From NCBI RefSeq assembly GCF_001687565.2, contig NZ_CP016534.2, forward strand, positions 686,501 through 750,500: 64,000 bases of DNA, read 5' to 3'. Below the pieces are notes generated by a model, which saw only the letters and a list, made by a program, of their open reading frames with translations, did not search any database and was not told where the DNA came from. This document shows positions 42,063-51,470 of the stretch, piece by piece. Source of the DNA: Planococcus antarcticus DSM 14505. Lineage in GTDB: Bacteria; Bacillota; Bacilli; Bacillales_A; Planococcaceae. A program made the translations under genes and the position numbers. The number at the start of each line of letters is the position of its first letter. The first letter of the stretch is position 1.

Positions 42063-42761
42063 ATGAAGTACTTCACGAAGGATTGGTATGACGAAATGCA
42101 GGTTTCCGGCTTTCTCGCATTGCACGAGTCAGAAGAGGACTGGGAAGAAGAATTGGAATATTACCGCAAGGAAGGAGAGGATTTGCGAGAACTGAACTTG
42201 CGCAATCTGGACGATATGCGGGAAAGTTTGCTGCGCTACTTACCGGAGACGTTTCTTCCGTATATCCACGACGGCACGCTGGTGACCGAATACCCGGCGC
42301 CAGAACTGCGCATGCTCGTCAATCGATGGGAGCGGGATTATGAGCGGCGGATGGAAGAGCTTAGTGAACGGTACAAGCAGCATTTCGAATCGATCAAAGC
42401 GGAGCTCCCACCAACAGCAGTCGAGCTGGTGGAGAATGGCCTGCACGATGCGGTCGTCCTTTCTGTTGAAAGACCATCTGAAGATCAGTTGGTCCTGACG
42501 CTCGACTGCAGTGGAGGTTTCCATTATTTCACTGATGTCCGATTTACTTTTGAAGGGGTTACCTATTCAAACGTTCCGACTGATTTCAAAGGTGCATGGT
42601 GGTTGTACGATGAAATTTACAAAACGGAAGATGGCTTTGAACTTCATACATTGTTCGATTCCCCGATGAGCGAGACAGTGATTCGCGCGCGCGATGTAAA
42701 AATCGAGCCGCTGAAACTGCCGCTAATGCGCCGGTTGAAGAAGTGGTATAGAAGAAGGTAG
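42063..42761 (+). CDS. DUF4085 family protein
   Basis: 232 residues, starting MKYFTKDWYDEMQVSGFLAL, the DUF4085 N-terminus as I know it, after AAGGAGG. The C-terminal half (about 140-215) is a beta-rich domain (VVLSVERPSEDQLVLTLDCS, VTYSNVPTDFKGAWWLYDEI). Soluble, no signal. The family is common in Bacillales and uncharacterised. A good terminator follows. Confidence 0.85.
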   Translation: MKYFTKDWYDEMQVSGFLALHESEEDWEEELEYYRKEGEDLRELNLRNLDDMRESLLRYLPETFLPYIHDGTLVTEYPAPELRMLVNRWERDYERRMEELSERYKQHFESIKAELPPTAVELVENGLHDAVVLSVERPSEDQLVLTLDCSGGFHYFTDVRFTFEGVTYSNVPTDFKGAWWLYDEIYKTEDGFELHTLFDSPMSETVIRARDVKIEPLKLPLMRRLKKWYRRR

Positions 42762-42771
42762 TTTATAGTGC

Positions 42772-42827
42772 AAGGAGGCTAGAGGAATAATCCCATCACG
42801 GGTTTATTCCTCTAGCCTCCTTTACTA
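42772..42827. terminator. Strong bidirectional terminator
   Basis: AAGGAGGCTAGAGGAATAA and TTATTCCTCTAGCCTCCTT are a perfect 19-bp inverted repeat with an inner TCCCATCACGGGT loop. Confidence 0.85.
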
Positions 42828-42831
42828 TTTC

Positions 42832-42968
42832 AACCTCACTCCACTCCAAAAGCCTCCAAATATATTCGCTTTGCATTCTAGCTTCCCAGGCAAACTCATG
42901 GAGCTGGAGCGACTGTGAGTGGGCAAAGTCGATGAGCTCTGGCTGCGCTTTGCCGTATATATGAATTT
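42832..42968 (-). pseudogene. Second, shorter remnant of the monooxygenase C-terminus
   Basis: This 137-bp stretch repeats parts of 44873-45113: CTCACTCC near the stop, CTTCCCAGGCAAACTCATGG, AGCTGGAGCGACTG and GCGCTTTGCCGTATATATGA. About 100 bp are missing from the middle. It ends at a family A left end (42971), just as the larger copy ends at a family A left end (45251). Confidence 0.75.
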
Positions 42969-42970
42969 AA

Positions 42971-43020
42971 ATTTCGCCCTTGTGTGAGAAATAACTCTAA
43001 AAGATCGCATGCGACAGGGC
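42971..43020 (+). repeat. Family A repeat, collapsed copy
   Basis: The left end TTCGCCCTTGTGTGAGAAAT and AACTCTAAAAGAT are followed at once by GCGACAGGGC, which can pair with GCCCTTGT. The core and inner arms are missing. Confidence 0.65.
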
Positions 43021-43032
43021 CTTTCTTTGCTT

Positions 43033-44055
43033 TTACTGGATGAATTGCGCTAAGGCGAAGTAAAGCGGGATCCCTGCAATTAAGTTGAAGGGAAATGTGA
43101 TGCCGAGGGACATGCCGAGATAGATTGACGGGTTCGCATCCGGAACAGAAGAGCGCAGGGCGGCAGGAGCTGCGATGTAGGAAGCGCTTCCTGCCAGGAC
43201 ACCCATCAGCATGACCCCGCCGAGTGACAGGCCGACCCAGCTTCCGACCAGGACGCCGATACTTCCCGCTATGATCGGGACACAAAGGCCGAATAACAGG
43301 ATTTTCCATCCGTGTTTCGTGACCTCAGGAAGGCGTTCACCTGCGATCAATCCCATATTCAATAAGAAGAGGATGAGGATGCTTCCGTATAGATCGATGA
43401 ATAATGGTTTGATGAGAGATTCGGCGTTTTGCCCGACCACCCAGCCGATGAGTAAACTTCCCAATAGGAGGAGGATGCTTTTTCCGAACAAGCTGTCGCG
43501 CAGTACTTCCTTATCCAACAAACCGGCATGGGCGAACCCGAGAATCTGGGCCTTTTCTTTTTTGTTCATCAGTATCCCTTCCTGACTGAAATCGGACTTT
43601 TCGGCAAGCCGCAGCAACAGCAAGGAAACGAGAATGGCGGGGCTTTCCATTAACACGACCAGTACATTCATGAACCCTTCATAAGCGATTCCTTTCTTTT
43701 CGAGAAACGAGATGGCGGCACCATAAGTGACGATGCTGACAGAACCATATGTTGCGGCCAATCCAATCGAATTATGTAAATCGAGCTTTGTGAAGCGCAG
43801 GGCGATCAATATTAGAATCGGAATGAGTACCCCTAAAAATAAAGCGCCTAATATAGGCTTGATAACGGCGGAGATTTCATACTGGGAAAGCTGCATTCCC
43901 CCTTTGATGCCGATGGCGACCAACAAATAAATGCTCAACGCTTCAGTTAACCCCGCAGGGAATTTTAAGTCCGATTTAACCAAAGCTGCGAAAACACCTA
44001 ATACGAAAAACAGGACAACAGGGGACAGTAAATTTTGGACGATAATCTCATACAT
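43033..44055 (-). CDS. SbtA-family sodium-dependent bicarbonate transporter
   Basis: About 340 residues with ten membrane spans. Family-typical blocks are LLSPVVLFFVLGVFAALVKS, LSIYLLVAIGIKGG, YGSVSIVTYGAAISFLE and LAGSASYIAAPAALRSSVPD. SbtA proteins import bicarbonate with Na+. I place the start at ATG 44055 (AAAGGAG eleven bases upstream); a GTG at 44064 is too close to the site. A DUF2294 gene lies upstream on the same strand, an association that suggests inorganic-carbon handling. Confidence 0.88.
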   Translation of the reverse strand: MYEIIVQNLLSPVVLFFVLGVFAALVKSDLKFPAGLTEALSIYLLVAIGIKGGMQLSQYEISAVIKPILGALFLGVLIPILILIALRFTKLDLHNSIGLAATYGSVSIVTYGAAISFLEKKGIAYEGFMNVLVVLMESPAILVSLLLLRLAEKSDFSQEGILMNKKEKAQILGFAHAGLLDKEVLRDSLFGKSILLLLGSLLIGWVVGQNAESLIKPLFIDLYGSILILFLLNMGLIAGERLPEVTKHGWKILLFGLCVPIIAGSIGVLVGSWVGLSLGGVMLMGVLAGSASYIAAPAALRSSVPDANPSIYLGMSLGITFPFNLIAGIPLYFALAQFIQ

Positions 44056-44106
44056 GCTGGACACTTCTCCTTTAAGCTCGATTGTTTAGTGAATGATTGC
44101 ATTTAA

Positions 44107-44166
44107 AAAACCGGCATACCCAGTAGCCGTTGATGAAAGTCATCAAGAGTGCTGAATTATGCCGGT
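44107..44166. terminator. Hairpin between DUF2294 and SbtA genes
   Basis: AAACCGGCATA and TATGCCGGTTT pair across a long loop that holds GATGAAAGTCATC. It lies between the two leftward genes, so it may attenuate the transporter or end the DUF2294 transcript. Confidence 0.65.
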
Positions 44167-44211
44167 TTACGTGCAGCCTAGTTTACACTGTGCTGACATC
44201 TCCCAGAAATC

Positions 44212-44586
44212 TTATGATAATTTTTCCTGCAAATTGCCCGACAAACGGAATACCATGATCCGTTCACCTGTTCGTGTGCTGATGTCGGTATGGAAACCGG
44301 TGACGTGTTCTCCTGTTAATTCGCCGATCACCGTTCCTAAATAGTCCCGGCCGGATTCCAGCAAATCGGAGCGGATGCGTTTGACCGATAACAAGCCTTC
44401 TTTCGTATCGCATAATTTATATTCGGCGGGTGTTAAAATACCGTTTAATGAAATGATCAGCATATCCCGCAGAATATCGGTTTTTACAGAGACAGACCCT
44501 CTGCCCAAGTAATCCTTTTCCCACTGAGTCAATGTCTTACTGATCTCCGCTTCCAGTGAACCTTTTGTCCATTTCGCATAATCCAT
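44212..44586 (-). CDS. DUF2294 family protein
   Basis: 124 residues with AAGGAGAGATAG upstream. Blocks LEAEISKTLTQWEKDYLGRG, DMLIISLNGILTPAEYKL and ISTRTGERIMVFRLSGNL mark DUF2294. These small soluble proteins occur near inorganic-carbon and cation transporters in Bacillales and cyanobacteria and may have a regulatory role. The link to the SbtA gene here rests on adjacency. Confidence 0.82.
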   Translation of the reverse strand: MDYAKWTKGSLEAEISKTLTQWEKDYLGRGSVSVKTDILRDMLIISLNGILTPAEYKLCDTKEGLLSVKRIRSDLLESGRDYLGTVIGELTGEHVTGFHTDISTRTGERIMVFRLSGNLQEKLS

Positions 44587-44877
44587 CGTCTATCTCTCCT
44601 TATCAAAAAACGGCATATTTCTATTCCCACTAAATCAGCAGGGTAGAAATATCCCGTCTTATCGCAATCTTAGTCCATACTTTTTTCGACTTGTTCACTC
44701 AGTCAATAAGGTCATTATTAACTGCCTGCTCAAGTTATTCATGGTATGTGGCTATTATTTCTAACTTTACGGTTATTCGTTTGAAATTATCTTATCCAAT
44801 CCGTTGTTTTCTGTCAACAACAGTTTGTAGGGTCCCTGAGAGAATACAAGCTAAGTAAAGTCTTTACTAATTCTACC
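44587..44877. other. Intergenic region, no gene seen
   Basis: About 290 AT-rich bases. Promoter-like TTGTTC (44692) and TATTTC boxes for the leftward DUF2294 gene are possible. No open frame with start signals was found on either strand. Confidence 0.4.
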
Positions 44878-45250
44878 TCACTCCGCTCCGAAAGCCACAA
44901 TCCCATAAGCCTCTAAATACATTTTCAACACACGCAGCCATTGTTTTTCAGTCGCAAGCGCCACATGCCCATCCGGTCGGATCAGGTACAGCGCATCTTG
45001 CTTGAATCCTGCGTCTTGCATTCTTGCTTCCCAGGCAAACTCATGGAGCTGGAGCGACTGCGAGCGGGCAAAGTCGATGAGCTCGGGCTGCGCTTTGCCG
45101 TATATATGAATTTGCCAATCGACTGAGTGCAGCGGCGCGAAATTATCGCCTATGTCGGTTTCGATCCACGGCAAGCGCATGCCGCCGTAGACTTTGCCGG
45201 CTTTGCCTTTGCTCAAGAGGCTGTTGCGGTAATTGATGTGGATTTTAAAA
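44878..45250 (-). pseudogene. FAD-dependent aromatic monooxygenase, C-terminal domain only
   Basis: The frame encodes GGMRLPWIETDIGDNFAPLH, DAGFKQDALYLIRPDGHVAL and LRVLKMYLEAYGIVAFGAE. This is the thioredoxin-like tail of PheA/TfdB-type flavin hydroxylases, where the RPDGHVA block is characteristic. About 400 upstream residues with the FAD-binding domain are absent, and a family A repeat begins at 45251. A second shorter copy of the same tail is at 42832. Confidence 0.82.
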
Positions 45251-45413
45251 ATCGCTTCCCATGGAAAGAAACAACTCTAAACGATTTTGATTATACACTA
45301 CAATTTATATTTCATATGTGAGGACGTCTATAAAATCAACATTTTCAGCTACAGCTATTCCGGATTATTCAGGATTATAAATTGCCCAGGAATTGTGCCG
45401 CTCCCTGGGAAAC
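45251..45413 (+). repeat. Family A repeat, type 1 core, complete copy
   Basis: Left end ATCGCTTCCCATGGAAAG, right end CCGCTCCCTGGGAAAC, inner ACAATTTATA and ATAAATTG. The core resembles those at 31.7, 34.7 and 48.5 kb. It replaces the 5' part of the monooxygenase gene. Confidence 0.9.
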
Positions 45414-45534
45414 TTAACGAAACTTTGTGTATTGCATTTATTTCCTCGGACTCCCAGAGAAGCGGAATGACAATAATAAAGTGAGAGAAATAGCTACTGC
45501 AATTAAAAGTATGTAAAATAGGGAAGGGATTAAG

Positions 45535-45698
45535 ATGGATATATTTTAGCGGCATTTTGTTGTATTGTATTGACCTTCAATTTGTACATTCTTATAGAAA
45601 AGAAAGCTGCACAACGAGAAAAATTCTTACTGTATTTCTTAACAGCCGCAACTCTATTTGTGCTGAGCATGATTGGAATCAATCAGCTTGATTTTTAG
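45535..45698 (+). pseudogene. Small membrane protein, frameshifted at the start
   Basis: After GGGAAGGG, ATG 45535 reads MDIF and then stops, but the neighbouring frame gives LAAFCCIVLTFNLYILIEKK, a charged turn, and a second span (LLYFLTAATLFVLSMIGINQ) ending LDF. One inserted or lost base near 45545 would join them into a 53-residue two-span protein. Family not recognised. Confidence 0.45.
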
Positions 45699-45856
45699 GC
45701 GTTAAAATTGCGTCCCTGAAAAGTGACCTGAGCTGCCAGTAAAGTTGGGGTGCCAGAAAAAGAAAAAAATTTACAGAATTCTGACGATCCAATCGACAGA
45801 ATAGAACTATCATATGTATCGATAGTATAAGCAAGTAAATTTAAAGGAGTGGCAGA

Positions 45857-46312
45857 ATGGACGGATTAGTAGAACAAAAATTGAAAGAAATACTCGAAGT
45901 GTTTGAGGGGCTCTCTCATTGTAAAGTTGAAACGAATGTAGACGATCAGCTTGTAATCACAATTGATAAACCGGTTCTTTGGAGTGACTCACTCGAAAAA
46001 GAGGATGCGGAATCCACACATAAAATTGGAACGATCAAACCTCATAAAGCATCACTTGGTCTTTATATCGATTTTCCGCATGGTTACTTGGATATTGAGA
46101 AGTTGGAAAAAATTATAAACCCTGAAGAAACGTTGACTTATTATCCGCCTGGTACGAAGGCGCCTACCGTGAAAAGCTGGTGGAGGTTCCGCTCTGATGA
46201 AAAATTTGACAGTCTCCACCTGGTTTTAAGAAAGATCGAGTTAGCCTATTATAATTTTAAACGGGAAGACTGGATTGACTTAATGCGAGAGATTACTGAA
46301 GCTCATGAATGA
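45857..46312 (+). CDS. Hypothetical protein, 151 aa
   Basis: AAAGGAGTGG precedes the ATG. A soluble alpha/beta protein, acidic at the start (MDGLVEQKLKEILEVFEGL), with SLGLYIDFPHGYLDIEKLEK and WWRFRSDEKFDSLHLVLRK. No motif is recognised. It is a single-gene unit between family A repeats. Its size, acidity and setting resemble immunity or antitoxin genes, which is inference only. Confidence 0.65.
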   Translation: MDGLVEQKLKEILEVFEGLSHCKVETNVDDQLVITIDKPVLWSDSLEKEDAESTHKIGTIKPHKASLGLYIDFPHGYLDIEKLEKIINPEETLTYYPPGTKAPTVKSWWRFRSDEKFDSLHLVLRKIELAYYNFKREDWIDLMREITEAHE

Positions 46313-46330
46313 ATACTGAAATTGAAAGTC

Positions 46331-46388
46331 GACTCCTAAGTGAGAGATAATTCTAAACAAGAAAATCGCGCCACTGGGAAGCGAAATC
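46331..46388 (+). repeat. Family A repeat, collapsed copy lacking the core
   Basis: TCCTAAGTGAGAGATAATTC resembles the left arm and GCGCCACTGGGAAGCGAAAT the right arm. The roughly 100 bp between are missing. Confidence 0.65.
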
Positions 46389-46438
46389 AAAAGCCCGTCA
46401 AGAGAAAAGAGTAGACTCTCTCTTGACGGGCTTTTACT
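46389..46438. terminator. Bidirectional terminator
   Basis: AAAGCCCGTCAAGAGA and TCTCTTGACGGGCTTT pair around an AAAGAGTAGACTC loop. Confidence 0.85.
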
Positions 46439-46465
46439 TTGATTTTTTCACAAGATTTAGTTACA

Positions 46466-48358
46466 TCAAACAAAATTCTTAATTCCTGGCATGCCGTAAA
46501 TCAGCCAGTAGATGAGTTTTGCTTCGTCTTCGTTGCCGCCTTCAAGAGACAGCGAACGAGGAAATTCACCCGGATTTTTGCCATCTTTGATAAGGTCAAG
46601 AACATCGGTGTTCCAGATGACCGCTTCCATATTGAGTTCTTTCAATTCACTGCCTTCGAGCGTGCCATCGTGCATATCCATTATGGAATCAAAGTAAAAA
46701 TCAATAGCTCCGTATTCTTCCGGTGGGAATTCGATCATGAAGTCTTCTGCTTCCACCCATTTTCCGGCGCGGATATAAGCGCTCGCAAGCAGCCACCTGG
46801 CACCTTGCTGATCACTTGGATTTAGTTCTAACAGCGTTTCCAACGGTTGGATCGACTCAGCATATTTTTTCTGTTCCATTAGCCAAGCGCCATAGGCAAA
46901 TAAAGCGCGCAGGAGTGGGCGATGCAGCACGAAATCCCAAGTTATGTCAGCGTCTGGTTCAAGTTCTGACTTTTGCTGCCCTGATTGGATCGCCTTCAAG
47001 TAATATTTTTGTTTCTCAGCAGGATCTGGCGTGATTTCAGCCATCAGCAAATTGGCATCTGTATTTTCAGAATCCAGTTTAAAGGCTTGCTTTGCGAGTT
47101 TTCGGCGTTCTTTTTCAGTGAGGGCGTCATAAGCCTGATAGCTCATAAGCTGCGCAGCTTCAGCATCATCTGCTGGCGTGTATGTAGAATTCATCGATTG
47201 TTGAATAATCTGGTTCAGGTCAATCTCGGATTCGGCACCTGAATGTTGCGTCCGCATGACCATCTGCCACATGCCGCTTTCGGTAATTCGTGGATCGGTC
47301 CCCATTGTCGTTAGCATTTGCGGCATAGACATGTCCAGATCAAAATCCATATCGGGATCAAAACTTGGATCAGAATCGGGATTTTTCATATATTCCGGCA
47401 TTTCTTTTATTCGCTCCATCAAGTAATTTTCCATGAGATCACGGTATTTTGTTAAGGAAGCAACGGAAGTATCGAAATACTCGGCAAGGGTTTTTTGCGT
47501 GACGTATAGATTCCCGAAAAAGCCAAAGATGTTAATTGCCTGCAAAATGCCAGCAGCGACGCCTTCTGGTTTACGAGCATTGAGCGGAACTTCGGTAAGG
47601 AAAGAGTAAGCCATATTCCTAGGGAGTTCGTTTTTTAACTGATGTCTTTTCAAGAAGCTTTCGACTAGAGCTAGTACATCTGCTCCAAATGCGGGCAGTT
47701 CAGGCAATTGGGCTTGTTCAGCAAAGACTTTATATAGCTCCAGTGAATCATGGACACCGTTTTCCAGCTTAGATTTAATACTTTCTACTACGGCTGTCTG
47801 ATGCGACGGGATAAAGAGGATGCCAGAAGTCGGCTGTAGCTCCTTTTCAGTGTCCAAAGGGTTTCGGATGACGAGTCCAAACAGCCAATCACCCAGTTGG
47901 CCTTGCGTTGATCCCGGGAACTGGTAGGTGTCACTCGTTAATACGTCACGAATGACGAAATTTTCGCCTTCAACTTTTTGGATTTCTGCAAGCAGGTAAA
48001 ACGGCTCTTCCCACGATGTTAGGATGTCTATGATGCGCTGGCGTTTCTGGTGCTTTTTTTGCCGAGCGATATATTTTCTCCAAATGTCTACTCGGTCATG
48101 GAAAATATAAGATTCATACGCGGTCGCTTCTATTATGTCTTTATCGAATACCTCAGATAAAGCTTTCTGCCAGTGGTGGGTGCGCTGTTCGACTTCGAAA
48201 TAATTAGCGGACTCTAAGCCTTCTTCAGAAAAGCCTTCCATAATCTTTTCCAGCTCTAGACTGATTATTTCCTGCAAATCCACCACTTGTTCTTTGCCGC
48301 AACATTTCTTATATTTTTTGCCGCTGCCACACGGACATGGATCATTTCGTCCAACCAT
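46466..48358 (-). CDS. SEC-C motif protein with TPR-like C-terminal half
   Basis: 630 residues from ATG 48358. The N-terminus is a SEC-C zinc motif, [21 protein letters not shown] long helical region follows with TPR-like repeats in the last third ([40 protein letters not shown]). SEC-C motifs bind ribosomes or SecB in SecA, and stand-alone SEC-C/TPR proteins are common and uncharacterised in Firmicutes. An upstream in-frame start at 48391 would place extra residues before the motif; the family begins at MVGRND. Confidence 0.85.
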   Translation of the reverse strand: MVGRNDPCPCGSGKKYKKCCGKEQVVDLQEIISLELEKIMEGFSEEGLESANYFEVEQRTHHWQKALSEVFDKDIIEATAYESYIFHDRVDIWRKYIARQKKHQKRQRIIDILTSWEEPFYLLAEIQKVEGENFVIRDVLTSDTYQFPGSTQGQLGDWLFGLVIRNPLDTEKELQPTSGILFIPSHQTAVVESIKSKLENGVHDSLELYKVFAEQAQLPELPAFGADVLALVESFLKRHQLKNELPRNMAYSFLTEVPLNARKPEGVAAGILQAINIFGFFGNLYVTQKTLAEYFDTSVASLTKYRDLMENYLMERIKEMPEYMKNPDSDPSFDPDMDFDLDMSMPQMLTTMGTDPRITESGMWQMVMRTQHSGAESEIDLNQIIQQSMNSTYTPADDAEAAQLMSYQAYDALTEKERRKLAKQAFKLDSENTDANLLMAEITPDPAEKQKYYLKAIQSGQQKSELEPDADITWDFVLHRPLLRALFAYGAWLMEQKKYAESIQPLETLLELNPSDQQGARWLLASAYIRAGKWVEAEDFMIEFPPEEYGAIDFYFDSIMDMHDGTLEGSELKELNMEAVIWNTDVLDLIKDGKNPGEFPRSLSLEGGNEDEAKLIYWLIYGMPGIKNFV

Positions 48359-48461
48359 AAGATCATCTCTTTTCTTTAGTTGTTTTCTCAATCGTACAGA
48401 GACTGCGTTCGAAGTTCAAGAGTGAGTTGAGAATTGCGTGGGACAGATGGAACATCTGAAG

Positions 48462-48627
48462 AATCGTATCCCTGGGAAATAAACAATTCTAAGCGATTTT
48501 GACAATACACTGCAATTTATAGTTCATTCATGAGTAGGTCTATAAAGTTAACATTTCTAGCTATAGCTATTCGGGGTTATTTAGGATTCTCAATTGTTTG
48601 GGAATTGTTCCGCTCCCTGGGAAGCGA
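48462..48627 (+). repeat. Family A repeat, type 1 core, complete copy
   Basis: Left end ATCGTATCCCTGGGAAAT, right end CCGCTCCCTGGGAAGCGA, with inner GCAATTTATA and the core TGAGTAGGTCTATAAAG. The inner right arm is mutated to TCTCAATTG, weakening that pairing. Confidence 0.88.
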
Positions 48628-48632
48628 CAATA

Positions 48633-48683
48633 TTAAAAACGGCCGTGTCAGAAACTATTTAGTTTCTGACACGGCCGTTTTTA
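48633..48683. terminator. Bidirectional terminator
   Basis: TAAAAACGGCCGTGTCAGAA and TTCTGACACGGCCGTTTTTA are perfect inverted repeats around ACTATTTAGT. Confidence 0.88.
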
Positions 48684-48714
48684 ATAGCAGTTAATCGAAT
48701 TCAAATCATCCCCA

Positions 48715-49764
48715 TTATTCTGCCGCTTCCTTCGTGATCTTCACGCTATTCGGATCGAAAAACTTATCCACTAAATCATAGATCGTGATGAGCTCGTAAA
48801 GGATCTTGAACTCTGGTGGGAACAAGGTGGGGTGCAGGGCGTCGCTTGTTGTTACGCCTTTGCTGTCTTCCCAAAAAAAGTCTGCAATGATTTTTAATTG
48901 GTGCTGGTGCTTTTCGTGATTGTATTCATTGGAATTCTGCAAGTCGTTCGCAAGCTCGGTAACGGCATGCATAATGATATTCCGCTCAGCTGGTGACCAC
49001 TTAATACTATGAAACGGGATACGAAGTAAAGCATCCAAATGGAACTCGAGGTTATGTAAAAAGAGCAATTGCCTTTCCGCCATGCGAAGCTCAGCTTCCC
49101 GTTCGCGGACCCAGGGGTATAAACTGAAATCATCCCGATGGTAATGAATTAATTTCTCCGTCTTTCTGATTTCCGTAGTCAGTCGCTTCACAAGTTCCTG
49201 ATCTTCTTGACGGTTCGCATCACTGTTGAACAGAATTGTGTGGAATGTGTGTTCCAGCATCGTTCCTGCACGTTCACTGATGCTTTGGATGCTTTTTAGA
49301 ATATCTGCTCGATAGTTTGGCGGGAAAACGAGCATGTTTACAGCGGTAGACACGAGCAACCCAATCGTCGTTGTCCCCAATCGAATAAAGAACGAGATTA
49401 AGACATGGTCATGGATAACTTCGACCATCGCAACGGATGTCAAAGTGGCAACGAGTAAGCCGGCATGCAGATTGAATTTATAACACACTAAAATCGTGGC
49501 AACCGCAGCGAGTGTATAGGTGATCGGGGAATTCCCGAAGAGTGTGATAAAGAGAACAGCGAATGCAGAGCCAATAGCAGATGCCGGGAACCGGACCAGT
49601 CCCTTTTTAATCGAATCGCTAACAGTCGGCTCAATTGTCACAATGGCCGTGATGACCGCAAAGACAGGTGGCCAACCGAACCATTCACAAATAACGGCTG
49701 TTAAAAAGATAGCTATCCCTGTTTTGACGATTCGACTACCACTGAAATGAAAGGATCGCATCAT
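48715..49764 (-). CDS. Aromatic acid exporter family (FUSC-like) protein
   Basis: 349 residues. An N-terminal block of six membrane spans (residues 10-150, FLTAVICEWFGWPPVFAVIT, VTIEPTVSDSIKKGLVRF) is followed by a cytoplasmic helical domain (155-340, LTTEIRKTEKLIHYHRDDFS). This is the DUF939/ArAE_1 layout seen in Bacillales, proposed to export aromatic acids or similar anions. Substrate is not known. Monocistronic, ending at a strong terminator. Confidence 0.85.
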   Translation of the reverse strand: MMRSFHFSGSRIVKTGIAIFLTAVICEWFGWPPVFAVITAIVTIEPTVSDSIKKGLVRFPASAIGSAFAVLFITLFGNSPITYTLAAVATILVCYKFNLHAGLLVATLTSVAMVEVIHDHVLISFFIRLGTTTIGLLVSTAVNMLVFPPNYRADILKSIQSISERAGTMLEHTFHTILFNSDANRQEDQELVKRLTTEIRKTEKLIHYHRDDFSLYPWVREREAELRMAERQLLFLHNLEFHLDALLRIPFHSIKWSPAERNIIMHAVTELANDLQNSNEYNHEKHQHQLKIIADFFWEDSKGVTTSDALHPTLFPPEFKILYELITIYDLVDKFFDPNSVKITKEAAE

Positions 49765-49991
49765 AGTTTAACCACCATCTCCTTTACGTAGTATTTTCAC
49801 CGTAGTTTAGTATATCATCCATTTCTCTCTAGACTCCAAAACGATTTTCATCAGTATTGAGGATAGGAAAGCAAAAGGTAGTGTGTCTTTTTTAGTTTAT
49901 TCATCTTTATTAGTTGTACAGCACACAGGAAAAAATCGTGAAAAACCCTTCCAAAATTCACATCTGGAAGGGGGATCTCGTGAAGAATCTT

Positions 49992-51470
49992 CTATTGGAA
50001 GGTGTTCGTTACTGTGTACTTACTGAAATCAGGTGCCTTCCGTTTCTGGGTCGCTTGTTCATAGGAGTAGGCCAGTTCGATTAAGCGAGGTTCACTGAAA
50101 GCCTGCGCGCTGAACGTAATACCGACTGGATGCCCGCTGCTCGTGTAGCCGGTAGGGACAGTGATGGACGGATAGCCCGCTTTTGCCGGCAAAGCAGCGC
50201 CGCGGTTGTTTTGGAATAACAGCGCATCCAACTGGTGTTCGCTCATGACCAGATCCAGGCCTTCTAGAGTAGAATGACGCAAATCGGTTTGGCGGTGTTC
50301 CACGTATGTCGGGTCAGCTGAATCGTCACTTAAGGACTGCGACTTTTCCAGTTCCGCCTGGCCGAATTTCATCCGGCGCTCCGGGTCTTGTTTATTGAAT
50401 TCGATGACATCCGCCAGTGATTTGACCGCTACCTCGTCAGGCACGGTGCGCAAATATTCGTTGACGCTTCGCTTGAATTCATACCACAAGACGTCCGATT
50501 CGAATGACTGCTTGGGAATCGTCACTTCTTCGACGATGGCGCCGAGCAGTTTCAACTGTTCGATCGCCTCAATCATGATCGCCCGTTCTTCTGGTTCTTC
50601 ATTGTTCAAGAAGGAAAGATCGACGCCAATGCGGGAACCTTTCAAGCCACCCATTTTCAAGTGTGGTGTGTAATCAGTCAATGCCCGCCCGGCGCTTGCC
50701 TGTGTTGCCGGGTCCTGCTCATCGACGCCAGTCAAAGCGCCGAGCAGGATAGCGGCATCTGTAACGGTGCGCGCCATCGGTCCTGCGGTATCCTGGCTTT
50801 CGGAAATCGGGATGATGCGCGAGCGGCTGATGAGGCCGACCGTCGGCTTGATGCCGACGATGGAATTAGCGCTGGCCGGGCTCAAAATCGAACCCGAAGT
50901 TTCAGTGCCGACGCCGACAACGGCAAAATTCGACGCGATGGCAGCACCTGTCCCTGAACTCGATCCGCCGACATCTCCGGCTTTAAAAGTATCGACTCCG
51001 TAAGGGTTAAGCACTTGGCCGCCGAGTGAGCTGTAACCGCTCAGGCCATCTTTCGACATGAAATACGCCCATTCGCTCAGATTCACTTTGCCGAGAATGA
51101 TCGCGCCGGCATTCCGCAGCTGCGACGCAACAAAGGAATCCCGCTGTGCGAAGTTCCGCTCTAGTGCGATCGCGCCGGCTGTCGTCGGCATCGGGTCCGT
51201 CGTTTCGATATTGTCTTTGAGTAGTACGGGAATGCCGTAAAGCGGTCCCTGTCCTTCCTGGCCACGCAACTCATCCAGCTCGGCTGCGATTTTCAGTGCA
51301 TTTGGATTGATGGTTAAGACGGAATTGATTTTCGGGCCATTGCGGTCGAATGTTTCGATCCGGTCGAGATAGGCCTGTACCAACTCTAGAGATGTTAGCC
51401 TGTTTTCCTGAAAAGCCTGTTGAATGTCTTCGATTGTTGCTTCGTTTAGTTTGAATGAGGTTTTCTCCAT
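49992..51470 (-). CDS. Amidase signature family protein
   Basis: 492 residues from ATG 51470, after AGGAGCC. The Ser-cisSer-Lys triad can be placed: Lys in VLLKDNIETTD, first Ser in GTETSGSILSPAS, nucleophile region GGSSSGTGAAIASNFA. It resembles peptide or general amidases near GatA but stands alone without gatB or gatC, so a transamidation role is unlikely. The physiological substrate cannot be read from sequence. A longer frame upstream to 51572 lacks a start signal. Confidence 0.93.
   Translation of the reverse strand: MEKTSFKLNEATIEDIQQAFQENRLTSLELVQAYLDRIETFDRNGPKINSVLTINPNALKIAAELDELRGQEGQGPLYGIPVLLKDNIETTDPMPTTAGAIALERNFAQRDSFVASQLRNAGAIILGKVNLSEWAYFMSKDGLSGYSSLGGQVLNPYGVDTFKAGDVGGSSSGTGAAIASNFAVVGVGTETSGSILSPASANSIVGIKPTVGLISRSRIIPISESQDTAGPMARTVTDAAILLGALTGVDEQDPATQASAGRALTDYTPHLKMGGLKGSRIGVDLSFLNNEEPEERAIMIEAIEQLKLLGAIVEEVTIPKQSFESDVLWYEFKRSVNEYLRTVPDEVAVKSLADVIEFNKQDPERRMKFGQAELEKSQSLSDDSADPTYVEHRQTDLRHSTLEGLDLVMSEHQLDALLFQNNRGAALPAKAGYPSITVPTGYTSSGHPVGITFSAQAFSEPRLIELAYSYEQATQKRKAPDFSKYTVTNTFQ

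Noticed and set aside
45707-45730. A further family A left end (ATTGCGTCCCTGAAAAG)
   Set aside because: Only about 15 bases match and no arm block follows, so chance similarity cannot be excluded.
31703-48627. Family A repeats as a CRISPR array
   Set aside because: Copies are about 160 bp, kilobases apart and separated by genes, with no regular spacers and no cas genes.
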